A stretch of DNA of 64,000 nt from G965276675 sp965276675 (GTDB lineage Bacteria > Acidobacteriota > Terriglobia > Terriglobales > Acidobacteriaceae). The DNA is taken from the NCBI GenBank assembly GCA_965276675.1, contig OZ255624.1, forward strand, positions 2,728,001 to 2,792,000, in the 5' to 3' direction. The notes beneath the pieces were generated by a model. That model was given only the letters and a program-made list of their open reading frames with translations. It was not told where the DNA came from and searched no databases. Positions 1 to 8,807 of this stretch are shown piece after piece (position 1 is the first letter of the stretch; every line of letters starts with the position of its first letter). Position numbers and translations under genes: made by a program.

Positions 1-3000
1 GTAAGCAACGTAGAGCAGCTCTCCATCCGGCGTGGTCCCAACGCCCTGCCAGCTGCCACCAGCCGTCGCAATGAACTCATCGCCGCGGGCATCGATTGCC
101 AACTCTTGCTGCGGATTGGCCGCGCAAGTCCTGCCCGCGGGTGCGGTGTAGCTTCCATCTGAACGCAGCAGGGCTGTCCCGTAGCACGTCGTGATGTGCA
201 CGGTTCCCGCCGTATCCACGGCAATACCGCCGGTAGGTCCCGTCGAGAGCTGCGTCTCCGGAAGGTACGTGAAGGTGTGGAGCGTGGTCTCACTCCCATC
301 CGGAGCGATCCGGTACACACCGAGTGGATCCGTCGCAAAGACATCTCCCGCTCCATCGACGGCAACGCCCGTCAGGCCGGTGTGGCTGCCTACGGTTGTT
401 TCGACGCCCGCAGGCGTCCGCCGGCGCAGAGAACCGCGACTATCCGCCAAGTAGAGATTGCCGGCTCCGTCGATCGCCAGGCCAGACGCAATCCCCACCG
501 GGACCACGACGGCAGGCGATCCGGTTACGAGCGATCCCGATATGAGCAATCCGGGGACGGGCTGGTACAAGTTGGCGGGGACGGCCAGGTACACCACTCC
601 GTTCCCGTCGACGGCACTCGGAAAGACACCGGTGATGGGCGAAAATGCACCAAGAATCACTGGCGTTCCGGCCTCCTGCAACGGCCCCCCGCCCATCCCG
701 CTCAGGTACGCCGTCACTAGCGGCTGCTTGGCGTCGCCCGCCTGTTTTGTGCCACCTAGTAGCAGCAGAGCGCCCGCACGCAGTCCAGGTGCTGCCGGAG
801 CGAAGCTCACGGTCACCGAGCAGGTTGCGCCCGCGGCGTAGCTACCGGGCCTGCACGCGGCGCTATCACCTGGCAGGACTTGAAAATCTTTCCCCTCCGC
901 CCCGGCAAAGACCGCCGAAATTCCCGATACCGTGGTGGGAGCTCCAAACAAAAAGCCCAGAGTCTGGCGCACGCTGCTGCCCACGTTCACAGCTCCGAAG
1001 CTCTGTGCCGAGGGGTCGCTCGTAACCGAGATCTGTGTCATGCCCGTCCCGGAGAGATCGATCCCGATTGGCGTGCTTGCGCCGCTATCCCTGAGCGAGA
1101 GCGTAGCCGTGCGCGTACCCACGGCAGCCGGGGTGAAGACGAACGACAGCGTGCAGCTTCCACCAGGCGGCAGTGCGGCAGGAGCGAAGCCAGTCGCGCA
1201 GGTGTTTGCGGTGACGGCGAACTCCGCCGCATCTGGACCGCTCGGCTGCAGGGGAGCGAGCAGCACCGGCTCCGGTTCGGCGTTGACGATCGTCAGGGTA
1301 GCTACGCCGCTGCGCCGGCCCAAGGTCGTCGGGCCGAAGTCATAATGGGTAAAACTGTACTCGACGGCTGCCGCGGCACTGTTGGTTCCCGTTCCGCTCA
1401 GCACCACCTGCTGAGGCGACCCAGCGAGATCGTCGCTGACCGAGAGCACGGCTTGTCGCTGGCCGAGTGCGCCTGGCACAAAGCTCACCTGAATGGTGCA
1501 GCTCGCCTCGGGAGCAAGCCCCTGGGAAGAAAGTATGGAGCAGGTACCGTTGGTGGTGACGAAGTCCGTGGCCGCCGCTCCCGTGAGTGCGAAGGCGTTG
1601 CCGAAATGGGCATCGAGAGTTCCCGTATTGGTGATCGTAACCGTCGCTGTCCGGCTCTGTTCCCCAAGCAGCACGTTGCCAAAATGAAGATCCCCGCTGC
1701 TAAACGACAGGACCGCCTGCGGCGCCAGCCCTGTGCCGGCGAGCGCGATTGTCTGAGTAGACTCCGGCTCTCCTCCGCTATCGTCGGTTAACGTCAAGAT
1801 GCCGGTGATCGGGCCAGTGCTGAGTGGCGCAAAGGCCACCCTCAGCGTGCATCCCGCCCCCGATGCGAGCTGGATTGGCGCTGCGCAACTCCCAGCCTGC
1901 AGTGAAAATCCCGCCGAGGCGCTAGCCGACGAGAGCTCCAGGCTCTCGTTGCCGCCGTTTTGTAGGGTGATATTGAGGGGCGCGCTGATCTGTCCGGCGA
2001 GCGTCGGCAGAAAGGCTGGAGAGCTCTGGACCCCGTTTCGATCAAGCATATAGATCGCATAGCTCAGTGGCGTCGGCGCCGGCGGCTGGAAAGCGGTTGC
2101 GGCCGTTAAATTCCCGCTGCCATCGAGCGCTAGGGACAGAGCCTTCACCCGTACCAGGCTCTGTCCGCTGCCCAGCAAGGTTGTGCTCCCTATGGCGGGC
2201 GCGGTCCCAGGCGCCCCTGCCAGTTCGCCCGTTGGCGCATACAGCGTACCACCGGCATCCAGGGCCAGCGAAGCAGCAGCATAGTTCCCGGCCGCAAGTG
2301 TCCGGACTAGCCCATCCGTTCCCACCTCGCGCACAGCGCGATTGGTCAGCAGGAACACCTCACCCTGCGCATCCACCGCCACACCCGGCGAGACCAACTC
2401 TCCAGCCGGCAGACTCCACAAAATCGCGGACGCCGGCTGCGATCCATCGAGTGCCACCCGGCGCAGGTCGTCTACCCCGGTCTGCTCATCATGCTCGGTC
2501 ATAAACAATGCGCCGCTCGCATCGACGGCGATACCCACCGGCTGCGCTGCCGCCCTGCTCCCCGCCCCAGCATTCCTGGTCTTTCCCGCATCCAGCATCC
2601 CGTCGGGAGAGAAGATTGCAATCGCGCCATTTACGCAGGCATAGACATACCCCGCGCCGTCCGTTGCTAGGCAGCTCACGCCCGCGTCCGGCAGCAGAGT
2701 GGTGACAGTTCCGTCCGCCACCGCGCGCTTAACCAGGCTTCCGCCCTCGTTCGTGTAGAGCGTGCCAGCGCCACTCGGGACTGCGTTAGAGATGGCCAGG
2801 TTGGAGATGGCCAGACTCGAGACGGCTCCGCCCGGCGTGATCGGCCCATCCGAGAGCGGGCTTCCCGGTGTAAAGAGCAGCTTTGAGCCTAGCCCCGTGC
2901 CGCTCAGATATGCCGTCGCGAGCGACTGCCCGCTCGCATCGAGCAGAAGGATCGCGCCGCGACGCATGCCAGGCTCGACCGGCATAAACGCCACTGCGAC

Positions 3001-3321
3001 CGTGCACGAGGAACCGGCGGTGTAGCTTCCCGCATGGCATGCGGACATCCCGCTAGTTGCAGCCTTGAACTCCCCACCCGCTTGGCCCTCGGTGACCACC
3101 CGGACCGCGCCAATCGTCGCCGGGCCATCAAACTGAAAGGTAAAGGTGCCGGTCGGGCTAGTCTGCCGGAGCGGGAGAGCGCCAAAATCTCGCGGGGACG
3201 CGACGGCAATCACCGGAGAGGGCGTCATCTGCCCTCGAGCCGTCCCCAGATAGACAGTGGGCAGGAGAGTCAAAAGCAACAGAGCTGCGAGCGAGAGCGG
3301 GCGAAGAAAGCGGCAAAACAC
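1..3321 (-). CDS. Secreted ASH-domain / NHL-like repeat protein (3' end outside window)
   Basis: A minus-strand reading frame stays open from a GTG at 3321 to the window edge (1107 codons). An AGAGGA ribosome-binding site lies about 8 nt upstream, and the next upstream in-frame codons include a TAG. The first ~32 residues are a signal peptide (Arg-rich start, Leu/Ala core), so the product is probably exported. An ASH-like beta-sandwich follows (about residues 40-140, with CTVAVAFMP and ATAYLSGTG). Then come NHL/beta-propeller-like repeats (LYTNE, VALDGSQ), several more ASH domains in the middle (CTLRVAFAPLSTG, CTIQVSFVPGALG, CTLSFVFTP, CSVTVSFAPAAPG), and a second propeller section near the edge (LYLADSRGSLRRR, VAVDGAGDVFATD). 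The order ASH-propeller-ASH-propeller suggests internal duplication. Such proteins are common in Acidobacteria and are thought to be extracellular adhesion or scaffold proteins; no catalytic motif is visible. The exact function is unknown. Confidence 0.85.
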   Translation of the reverse strand, partial: MFCRFLRPLSLAALLLLTLLPTVYLGTARGQMTPSPVIAVASPRDFGALPLRQTSPTGTFTFQFDGPATIGAVRVVTEGQAGGEFKAATSGMSACHAGSYTAGSSCTVAVAFMPVEPGMRRGAILLLDASGQSLATAYLSGTGLGSKLLFTPGSPLSDGPITPGGAVSSLAISNLAISNAVPSGAGTLYTNEGGSLVKRAVADGTVTTLLPDAGVSCLATDGAGYVYACVNGAIAIFSPDGMLDAGKTRNAGAGSRAAAQPVGIAVDASGALFMTEHDEQTGVDDLRRVALDGSQPASAILWSLPAGELVSPGVAVDAQGEVFLLTNRAVREVGTDGLVRTLAAGNYAAASLALDAGGTLYAPTGELAGAPGTAPAIGSTTLLGSGQSLVRVKALSLALDGSGNLTAATAFQPPAPTPLSYAIYMLDRNGVQSSPAFLPTLAGQISAPLNITLQNGGNESLELSSASASAGFSLQAGSCAAPIQLASGAGCTLRVAFAPLSTGPITGILTLTDDSGGEPESTQTIALAGTGLAPQAVLSFSSGDLHFGNVLLGEQSRTATVTITNTGTLDAHFGNAFALTGAAATDFVTTNGTCSILSSQGLAPEASCTIQVSFVPGALGQRQAVLSVSDDLAGSPQQVVLSGTGTNSAAAAVEYSFTHYDFGPTTLGRRSGVATLTIVNAEPEPVLLAPLQPSGPDAAEFAVTANTCATGFAPAALPPGGSCTLSFVFTPAAVGTRTATLSLRDSGASTPIGIDLSGTGMTQISVTSDPSAQSFGAVNVGSSVRQTLGFLFGAPTTVSGISAVFAGAEGKDFQVLPGDSAACRPGSYAAGATCSVTVSFAPAAPGLRAGALLLLGGTKQAGDAKQPLVTAYLSGMGGGPLQEAGTPVILGAFSPITGVFPSAVDGNGVVYLAVPANLYQPVPGLLISGSLVTGSPAVVVPVGIASGLAIDGAGNLYLADSRGSLRRRTPAGVETTVGSHTGLTGVAVDGAGDVFATDPLGVYRIAPDGSETTLHTFTYLPETQLSTGPTGGIAVDTAGTVHITTCYGTALLRSDGSYTAPAGRTCAANPQQELAIDARGDEFIATAGGSWQGVGTTPDGELLYVAY

Positions 3322-3686
3322 CAGGGAAGTCCTCTAGCATCAGCTAGGCGCCTGTTCGATCTACCCGGGAGGCGGACCTATCGTTGAGTCCTGTCCGGGG
3401 AGAGGCGAGCTCGATGCTCTTTCTTTGGGACAAAACAGATCACCATTACAGAATGGGTATTAACTATCCTGTAACAGGTAACTCTGTTCTATCTGGACTC
3501 CGAGCTTACGGGCGGACACTCGCCATCATGCTCATCTTTGGTTACTTCACCTGTGCTCAGTGGAAGCGTCTTTGAGTGACTATTTCATCAGCCAAAGCCC
3601 GTACGAAGTAACGTCTCAAGACGAGCGTCATCCGTCTGAGCGCGTTGGTAACGGCAGAACCCGCTATAACGTAACAATCGACGTGG
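3322..3686. other. Intergenic region with no recognised gene
   Basis: This 365-bp gap separates the start of the ASH/NHL protein (minus strand) from the 3' end of the YdcF-like gene (also minus). It is more AT-rich than its surroundings around 3410-3600, as expected for the promoter of the large secreted protein. A plus-strand open frame at 3384-3575 has no recognisable domain or good ribosome-binding site, and I do not call it. No riboswitch or RNA gene was recognised. Confidence 0.5.
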
Positions 3687-4307
3687 TTACCGAATCGAGT
3701 GGGTTAACAGTGCCTCGGCCCTTATCCGCGTGGCGTCCAGCAACTCCCAGACGTATGCTTCCTCCTTGTCGTACCAGGCGAAGCTCCTCGGCCAGGGCGC
3801 CGCCTGCATCCGGTAGAGGATGGGCTGGCAGCTGAACACATACCCGGCACGCGGCAGGTGAGCCGGCGAGCTCACCACCAGCGCTGCCCGCCACCCCTGC
3901 TGCCGCATGATCGCAACTGAGAATGCAGCGTTCTGTTTGGTGTTGTGCGCGTGTGGCTCAATGGAGATCGCCCCGGACGGTACGCCGAGCGACACAGCAA
4001 GCGCAGCCATCACCTCCGCCTCGGTGTAGCAATTGTGCGCCGCGCCTCCGGTCATGAGCAGGTGATCTGCGATATGCGCTTTGTATAGGCGCACACCCTC
4101 TTCCACACGGCTCCGCATCTCGGGCGTCGGCCTGCCGCTCTTCCGCTTTGCCGGCGTGCCCAGGACGATGATCACATCGAAGCGCGTCTGCTGCGTATTG
4201 CCCCGGGGCAGCCGGCCGTACAGCCGCTCCATGCCGGCCAGCGCAACCGCCCCTGCTCCGAGCATCACCGCAACCGCAATCCGCCAAACGTGCCGCTTCG
4301 CCACCAT
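3687..4307 (-). CDS. YdcF/SanA-like (DUF218) membrane-anchored protein
   Basis: This 206-residue protein has an N-terminal membrane anchor or uncleaved signal (about residues 9-27). A DUF218 core follows: FDVIIVLGTPAKR near residue 43, RVEEGVRLYKAHIADHLLMTGG near 67-88, TEAEVMAALAVSLGVP, the family signature with H-N-T-K-Q-N around 122-127, and VVSSPAHLPRAGYVF. DUF218 proteins (YdcF, SanA, ElyC) are linked to envelope integrity and peptidoglycan or lipid-carrier handling, but the reaction is generally unknown. The gene stands alone on the minus strand, and its ATG has no strong ribosome-binding site. The ~206-residue length suits the SanA subgroup better than the longer ElyC. The family assignment is firm; the role is inferred. 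Confidence 0.85.
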   Translation of the reverse strand: MVAKRHVWRIAVAVMLGAGAVALAGMERLYGRLPRGNTQQTRFDVIIVLGTPAKRKSGRPTPEMRSRVEEGVRLYKAHIADHLLMTGGAAHNCYTEAEVMAALAVSLGVPSGAISIEPHAHNTKQNAAFSVAIMRQQGWRAALVVSSPAHLPRAGYVFSCQPILYRMQAAPWPRSFAWYDKEEAYVWELLDATRIRAEALLTHSIR

Positions 4308-4531
4308 GAGCCAAGTTTACGGGGATTGCGGAGGTCGATCTTTCCCAGCGCTGATCGCGAGAGCTCGCCGCAGCCGTCGACCTCCCTGCTTTGTCGACTT
4401 CCCTGTTCTTTTGTCACTCCAAAAGAATTAGAGAGGGCGTGAGCGGCCTTCCGCGCGCTTCTTCGCATCTTTCCTTCCGTGAGCCGTGAAGCGGTTGAGA
4501 TCGCGGTATCAACCCACTAAGGAGATTCGTA

Positions 4532-4795
4532 ATGTCCGATTATCGCGTTCGCGCTGGAGATATTGAAGAAGATCAGGTTACGTCGTTAATCGAGAGCTAC
4601 TCGGCTAAGCTGCCGTCGAGCTTCTATTTAGGAGCCGCCGGCGCCTCGATCGTCGGTTCACTGGTGTGCAAGGCCCAGGGCAATGATCACATGGCGTTGT
4701 TTATCGGTCAGTGGGCAGCGCCGTTCCTTTTGCTCGGTATTTACAACAAGATGGTCAAGCAGCACGGTTCGGACGCCGTCACAAAGAATGGCTAA
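4532..4795 (+). CDS. Small two-helix membrane protein of unknown function
   Basis: This encodes 87 residues from an ATG preceded by a good AAGGAGA ribosome-binding site about 7 nt upstream. After a polar N-terminus (about 30 residues) two hydrophobic stretches are visible, near residues 31-46 (FYLGAAGASIVGSLVC) and 52-69 (HMALFIGQWAAPFLLLGIY). The C-terminus is short and polar. This suits a small inner-membrane hairpin protein. I do not recognise the family. A strong stem-loop follows immediately downstream, so it is probably transcribed as a single gene ending before mutS. Confidence 0.7.
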   Translation: MSDYRVRAGDIEEDQVTSLIESYSAKLPSSFYLGAAGASIVGSLVCKAQGNDHMALFIGQWAAPFLLLGIYNKMVKQHGSDAVTKNG

Positions 4796-4820
4796 GCAGT
4801 AGAGTTTTCTGGAAAACTTA

Positions 4821-4852
4821 ACGCCAGCACTGCCTTCGCGGTATGCTGGCGT
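4821..4852 (+). terminator. Stem-loop terminator between the small membrane gene and mutS
   Basis: A perfect 9-bp stem (ACGCCAGCA / TGCTGGCGT) with a 14-nt loop is followed by TTTC. It begins 25 bp after the stop of the small membrane protein gene. The short T-run makes it a modest intrinsic terminator. The proposed mutS GTG start begins only 4 nt after the stem, so the hairpin could also affect mutS translation. Confidence 0.6.
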
Positions 4853-4855
4853 TTC

Positions 4856-7573
4856 GTGTCTCTAGAGTTTCAGTCCGAAGAGTTTCAGCAGCGAATCCAC
4901 GCCTCATCCGAAGCAGCGCCCCCACTGGACGCTACTCAGACGCCCCTCATGCGTCAGTACGCCGCGGCCAAGCGCCAGCATCCGGACGCCCTCCTCTTCT
5001 TCCGCCTAGGTGACTTCTACGAGCTCTTCTTCGAGGACGCCCGCACGGCCGCGCGCGAACTTGAGATCACCCTCACCGCCCGCGACAAAGAACGCCTCGT
5101 TCCCATGTGCGGCGTTCCTTTCCATGCCGCAGAGCACCATGTCGCCAAGCTCCTCCGCAAGGGCTACCGGGTTGCAATCTGCGAGCAGATGGAGGACCCC
5201 AAGCTCACCAAAAAGATTGTGCGACGCGAGATTACGCGCATCTTCACGCCCGGCACCACACCCGATGCAAGCCTCGGTTCGGAGCGCAACAACTATCTCG
5301 CAGCGCTTCACTCTACCGACGGGGTAGTCGCTCTCTCGCTGCTCGATCTTTCCACCGGAGACTTCCGTGCGACCGAGTTTCGCGGACCGGGCGCCGAAAC
5401 AGCGTCTCTGGACGAACTCAGCCGGGCACAGCCTTCTGAACTCCTTCTCGCTCGCGATACGCCGCTCTTCAGCACCACTGCCCGGGAGAGCAGCGCGCCT
5501 GCACTCGAAGCCATCCGCACCAAAACCACCCTCGATCCATGGGTTTTCTCGCCCGACTACGCATTGCCGCTGCTCGAACAACAGTTCGGAACGCACTCGC
5601 TCGACGGCTTTGGTCTCGCTGGTCACCTAGCAGCTGCGATTGCAGCCGGTGCGCTCCTTCATTATGTGCGCACCACGCAAGGCACCAACCAACTCGCGCA
5701 CCTCGATTCCTTGCGCTTCTACGAGCGATTTGAACGACTGCAACTCGACGCGGTCAGCGTACGCAACCTTGAGTTGGTGGACCCGCTCTTCTCTGACGGC
5801 TCCGCGCGGACCACACTCTTCGGCACACTCGATTGCTGCGGCACGCCGATGGGCAAACGGCTGCTCCGGTCCACGCTGCTGCGGCCCCTGCTTGAGCGCA
5901 GCGAAATCGAGTCCCGCCATGAAGCCGTAGCAGAGTTGCACGGCAATCTGCTCGTTCGCGAGGAGCTCCGTCGCGCCCTCAGTGGCGTCTCCGATATGGA
6001 GCGCGTGCTAGGGCGCATCGCGCTGGACTCCGCTGGTCCGCGCGATGTCGTTGCGCTTGGCGCCTCACTCGCCAAGCTTCCCGAGATTCACGCTGCGCTG
6101 GCGACGCTGAAAGCTCCGCGCTGGCAAAACACGTCATCCGCAATCGAGCGGCTCGACGATCTCCGCGACGCGATCGAGCGCACCCTGGTCACAAACCCGC
6201 CACTCACGCTTGCGGATGGGGGTGCCATCGCGATAGGCTTCGATGCGGAGCTGGACGAGCTGCGAACGCTCAGCCAGAGCGGACGCCAGTCGATTGCCGC
6301 AATCGAAGAACGCGAGCGCGCCCGCACCGGAATCGGTTCGCTGAAGGTTCGCTTCAACGGCGTCTTCGGCTATTACATCGAGATCACCAAATCCAACCTC
6401 AAGGCCGTGCCCGCGGACTACGAACGACGTCAGACGTTGGTCAACGCCGAGCGCTACACCACGCCCGAGCTCAAGGACTACGAATCCCGCGTCCTCACCG
6501 CGCAGGAACGCTCGATTGAGATCGAACGGCGGCTCTTCGCCGCGCTGCGCGCCACTGTGATCGCCGCCGCGGCACGTATTCGCAGGACCGCCGCCGCACT
6601 CGCCGAAGTCGATCTACTCGCGTCGTTTGCGCACCACGCCGCACTTCGCAATTACACGCGCCCGCAACTTGCGGACGAATGCGTGCTCGAAGCCGTCGGC
6701 GCGCGCCATCCCGTCATCGAGTGCCGGATGGAAGAGACAGGCGAGGGCCGCTTCGTTCCCAATGACCTCTATCTCTCGACCGGCGGCCCATCCGTGCTGC
6801 TGCTCACCGGACCCAATATGGGCGGCAAGTCGACCTACCTGCGCCAGGCGGCGCTGCTCGTCATCATGGCGCAGATGGGTTCCTTCGTCCCCGCTGCGCG
6901 CATGCGCTTTGGTGTGGCGGACCGCGTCTACACGCGCATAGGCGCCAGCGACAACGTAGCCCGCGGCCGCTCCACCTTCATGGTCGAGATGACCGAGACG
7001 GCTACTATTCTCAACACGGCGACCGAGCGGTCGCTGATCCTGCTTGATGAGATGGGCCGCGGCACCGCCACCTTTGACGGCCTCTCGCTCGCCTGGGCCA
7101 CGCTCGAGCACGTCCATGCACGCATCGGCGCGCGCACGCTCTTTGCCACGCACTACCACGAGCTCACGCTACTGGCCGAGCAGCTGCCGCGTCTGAAGAA
7201 CCTGCGCGTCGCGGTTAGGGAATCCCCTTCAGGCATCGTCTTCCTTCACGCCATCGAGCCAGGCGCGGCCAGCAAGAGCTACGGTATCGAGGTAGCGAAG
7301 CTTGCTGGCCTGCCTCCTGCTGTGATCGCGCGTGCGCGCGTCGTTCTCAAGCAGCACGAGCGCTCGGAGAAGCGCAACGTCGCCACGGAACTCAACGCCG
7401 AGACGAATGCTCCGGTCCAGCTCACCATTTTTACGCCGCTCTCGCAGCGCGTCCTCGACCGCATCGACGAGACCAACACCAACGCGCTCACTCCACTCCA
7501 GGCACTCAATTTGCTCGAAGAGCTGAAGAACGAGATTCGCGGTTCGCGGCCAGCCGAGGGACGGCTAACATAA
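4856..7573 (+). CDS. mutS: DNA mismatch repair protein MutS
   Basis: MutS recognises mismatches and small loops and drives ATP-dependent repair. The 905-residue length is normal for MutS1. The N-terminal mismatch-binding motif F-Y-E lies near residues 53-55 within LFFRLGDFYELFF. The connector, lever and clamp regions follow, including a clamp segment with KVRFNGVFGYYIEITKSN. The ABC ATPase has Walker A TGPNMGGKST near 651-661 and Walker B/signature LLDEMGRGTATFDGLSL near 728-744; the usual Ser after GRGT is Ala here. The helix-turn-helix dimerisation tail is present. The start is uncertain: GTG 4856 has no clear ribosome-binding site and abuts a terminator hairpin. ATG 4949 is the next in-frame Met but would remove the start of the conserved TPLMRQY-K block. 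The glycosidase gene begins within 6-15 bp of its stop, suggesting co-transcription. Confidence 0.97.
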   Translation: MSLEFQSEEFQQRIHASSEAAPPLDATQTPLMRQYAAAKRQHPDALLFFRLGDFYELFFEDARTAARELEITLTARDKERLVPMCGVPFHAAEHHVAKLLRKGYRVAICEQMEDPKLTKKIVRREITRIFTPGTTPDASLGSERNNYLAALHSTDGVVALSLLDLSTGDFRATEFRGPGAETASLDELSRAQPSELLLARDTPLFSTTARESSAPALEAIRTKTTLDPWVFSPDYALPLLEQQFGTHSLDGFGLAGHLAAAIAAGALLHYVRTTQGTNQLAHLDSLRFYERFERLQLDAVSVRNLELVDPLFSDGSARTTLFGTLDCCGTPMGKRLLRSTLLRPLLERSEIESRHEAVAELHGNLLVREELRRALSGVSDMERVLGRIALDSAGPRDVVALGASLAKLPEIHAALATLKAPRWQNTSSAIERLDDLRDAIERTLVTNPPLTLADGGAIAIGFDAELDELRTLSQSGRQSIAAIEERERARTGIGSLKVRFNGVFGYYIEITKSNLKAVPADYERRQTLVNAERYTTPELKDYESRVLTAQERSIEIERRLFAALRATVIAAAARIRRTAAALAEVDLLASFAHHAALRNYTRPQLADECVLEAVGARHPVIECRMEETGEGRFVPNDLYLSTGGPSVLLLTGPNMGGKSTYLRQAALLVIMAQMGSFVPAARMRFGVADRVYTRIGASDNVARGRSTFMVEMTETATILNTATERSLILLDEMGRGTATFDGLSLAWATLEHVHARIGARTLFATHYHELTLLAEQLPRLKNLRVAVRESPSGIVFLHAIEPGAASKSYGIEVAKLAGLPPAVIARARVVLKQHERSEKRNVATELNAETNAPVQLTIFTPLSQRVLDRIDETNTNALTPLQALNLLEELKNEIRGSRPAEGRLT

Positions 7574-7578
7574 TTACG

Positions 7579-8688
7579 GTGAACCTCATGAGCTTGCGCA
7601 AAGATGTCGGACAACTGCTAATCGTCGGCCTTGCCGGCGCCGAGCTCTCGGAGCACGAGCGAGCGTGGCTCCGGCTTCTCTCGCCCGGCGGGATTATCCT
7701 CTTTCGCCGGAACATCCACTCCGCACAGGAAACGCATGCTCTGCTTTCGGAGCTCCGCACCCTTGCCGCGGAACCGCTCTTTCGCTGCGTCGATGTCGAG
7801 GGCGGTTTAGTCGACCGGCTCCGTGACACCGTCGCACCCATGCCAGCCGCAGCTACGGTCGCACGCACCGGGGAGCGGAAGCTCTACGCCGAACACGGCA
7901 GGCTCATCGGCCGCGAGGTGCGCGCACTCGGCATGAACACCACCTTCGCTCCCGTACTCGATCTTGCGACGGCATCTTCAGCAGAGGTCATGCGCACCCG
8001 CGCCGCCGCCGCCGAACCCACGCAGGTCATCGACTACGCCGCCGCATTCCTGAAGGGTTTGCAGCGTGAGAAAATTCTAGGTTGCGGCAAGCACTTCCCC
8101 GGCCTCGGCGGCGGCACGCTGGACTCGCACCTCGCGACACCCGTCATCAACCATTCGCTCAAGCAGCTCTGGAGCGAAGATCTGCTGCCCTTCCGCAAGC
8201 TTCACCGACGCCTGCCTTTCATCATGGTCTCGCATGCCGCGTACCCCGCCGCCAGCCCAAAGAAGTTCGCGGATCTGCCCGCATCGATCTCGCGCTTCTG
8301 GATCAACCGCATCCTGAAAGGCCGCATCGGCTACAGCGGCCTTGTGATCTCGGATGATATGGAGATGGGCGGCATTCTAAAGCACTCCTCAATGGAAGAC
8401 GCAGCCGTCGCAGCCGTCGCGGCGGGGGCGCACATCGTCGAGGTCTGCAAAGATCCCGGTCTGGTCTTCCGCGCCTACGAAGCATTGCTGCGGGAGGCCG
8501 AGCGTTCGAACGCCTTCCGTCGCATCGTCACCCTCGCAGCCCGAAAGGCGCGCGCAAGCAAGCGCCGCCTGTTCGGGCGCGACCTGCTTACCAAAGCACC
8601 AACGCCAGCCGATGTGCAGTTGCTCCGTCGAGCTATCGAGGAATTCTCGACAACCGTGCACCGCTTGGCCGCCGGAGCCACCGTTTGA
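7579..8688 (+). CDS. nagZ: NagZ-like beta-N-acetylglucosaminidase (GH3)
   Basis: This is a 369-residue single-domain glycoside hydrolase of family 3. NagZ enzymes remove terminal GlcNAc from cytoplasmic muropeptides during peptidoglycan recycling. The barrel start PGGIILFRRNI and the GH3/NagZ signature KHFPGLG-x4-DSH are present near residues 171-184; Asp and His of DSH form the catalytic dyad in characterised NagZ. The nucleophile motif ISDDMEMG lies near 256-263. KHFPGHG is more common, so the Leu is a small variation. No signal peptide is seen, which fits the cytosol. The start is GTG 7579 or ATG 7588, only 5-14 bp after mutS. Anhydromuramic acid kinase follows, supplying a later salvage step. 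Function by family is solid; the natural substrate is inferred. Confidence 0.88.
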   Translation: MNLMSLRKDVGQLLIVGLAGAELSEHERAWLRLLSPGGIILFRRNIHSAQETHALLSELRTLAAEPLFRCVDVEGGLVDRLRDTVAPMPAAATVARTGERKLYAEHGRLIGREVRALGMNTTFAPVLDLATASSAEVMRTRAAAAEPTQVIDYAAAFLKGLQREKILGCGKHFPGLGGGTLDSHLATPVINHSLKQLWSEDLLPFRKLHRRLPFIMVSHAAYPAASPKKFADLPASISRFWINRILKGRIGYSGLVISDDMEMGGILKHSSMEDAAVAAVAAGAHIVEVCKDPGLVFRAYEALLREAERSNAFRRIVTLAARKARASKRRLFGRDLLTKAPTPADVQLLRRAIEEFSTTVHRLAAGATV

Positions 8689-8738
8689 GAGAGCAACGCG
8701 CAAAGCCACTGCCCCCAAAGAAAAACCATTCCACGGGT

Positions 8739-8792
8739 GTCATCCCGACCGGAGTTCTCGCGAAAACGAGAACGCAGCGGAGGGACCTGCTG
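8739..8792. repeat. 54-bp dispersed hairpin repeat, copy 1
   Basis: The segment begins GTCATCCCGACCGGAG and ends GGAGGGACCTGCTG. It matches 11610-11663 at all but a few positions. Its core is an inverted repeat (GTTCTCG / CGAGAAC) with a 6-nt loop. It lies in the gap between the NagZ-like gene and anmK. A REP-like or small non-autonomous intergenic element is the likely nature. Confidence 0.75.
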
Positions 8793-8807
8793 TCCCCCAC
8801 TCGAGCC

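Noticed and set aside
191..2705. Many plus-strand open frames in the first 3 kb
   Set aside because: They are antisense to a continuous 1107-codon minus-strand frame whose translation shows a signal peptide, ASH domains and NHL-like repeats.
4081..4431. Plus-strand open frame over the YdcF-like gene
   Set aside because: It is antisense to the DUF218 protein with clear motifs and shows no domain itself.
8685..8807. 41-codon N-terminal extension of AnmK
   Set aside because: It is encoded largely by the 54-bp dispersed repeat, and the family-typical start MTVAGVMSGTSADG begins at 8808.
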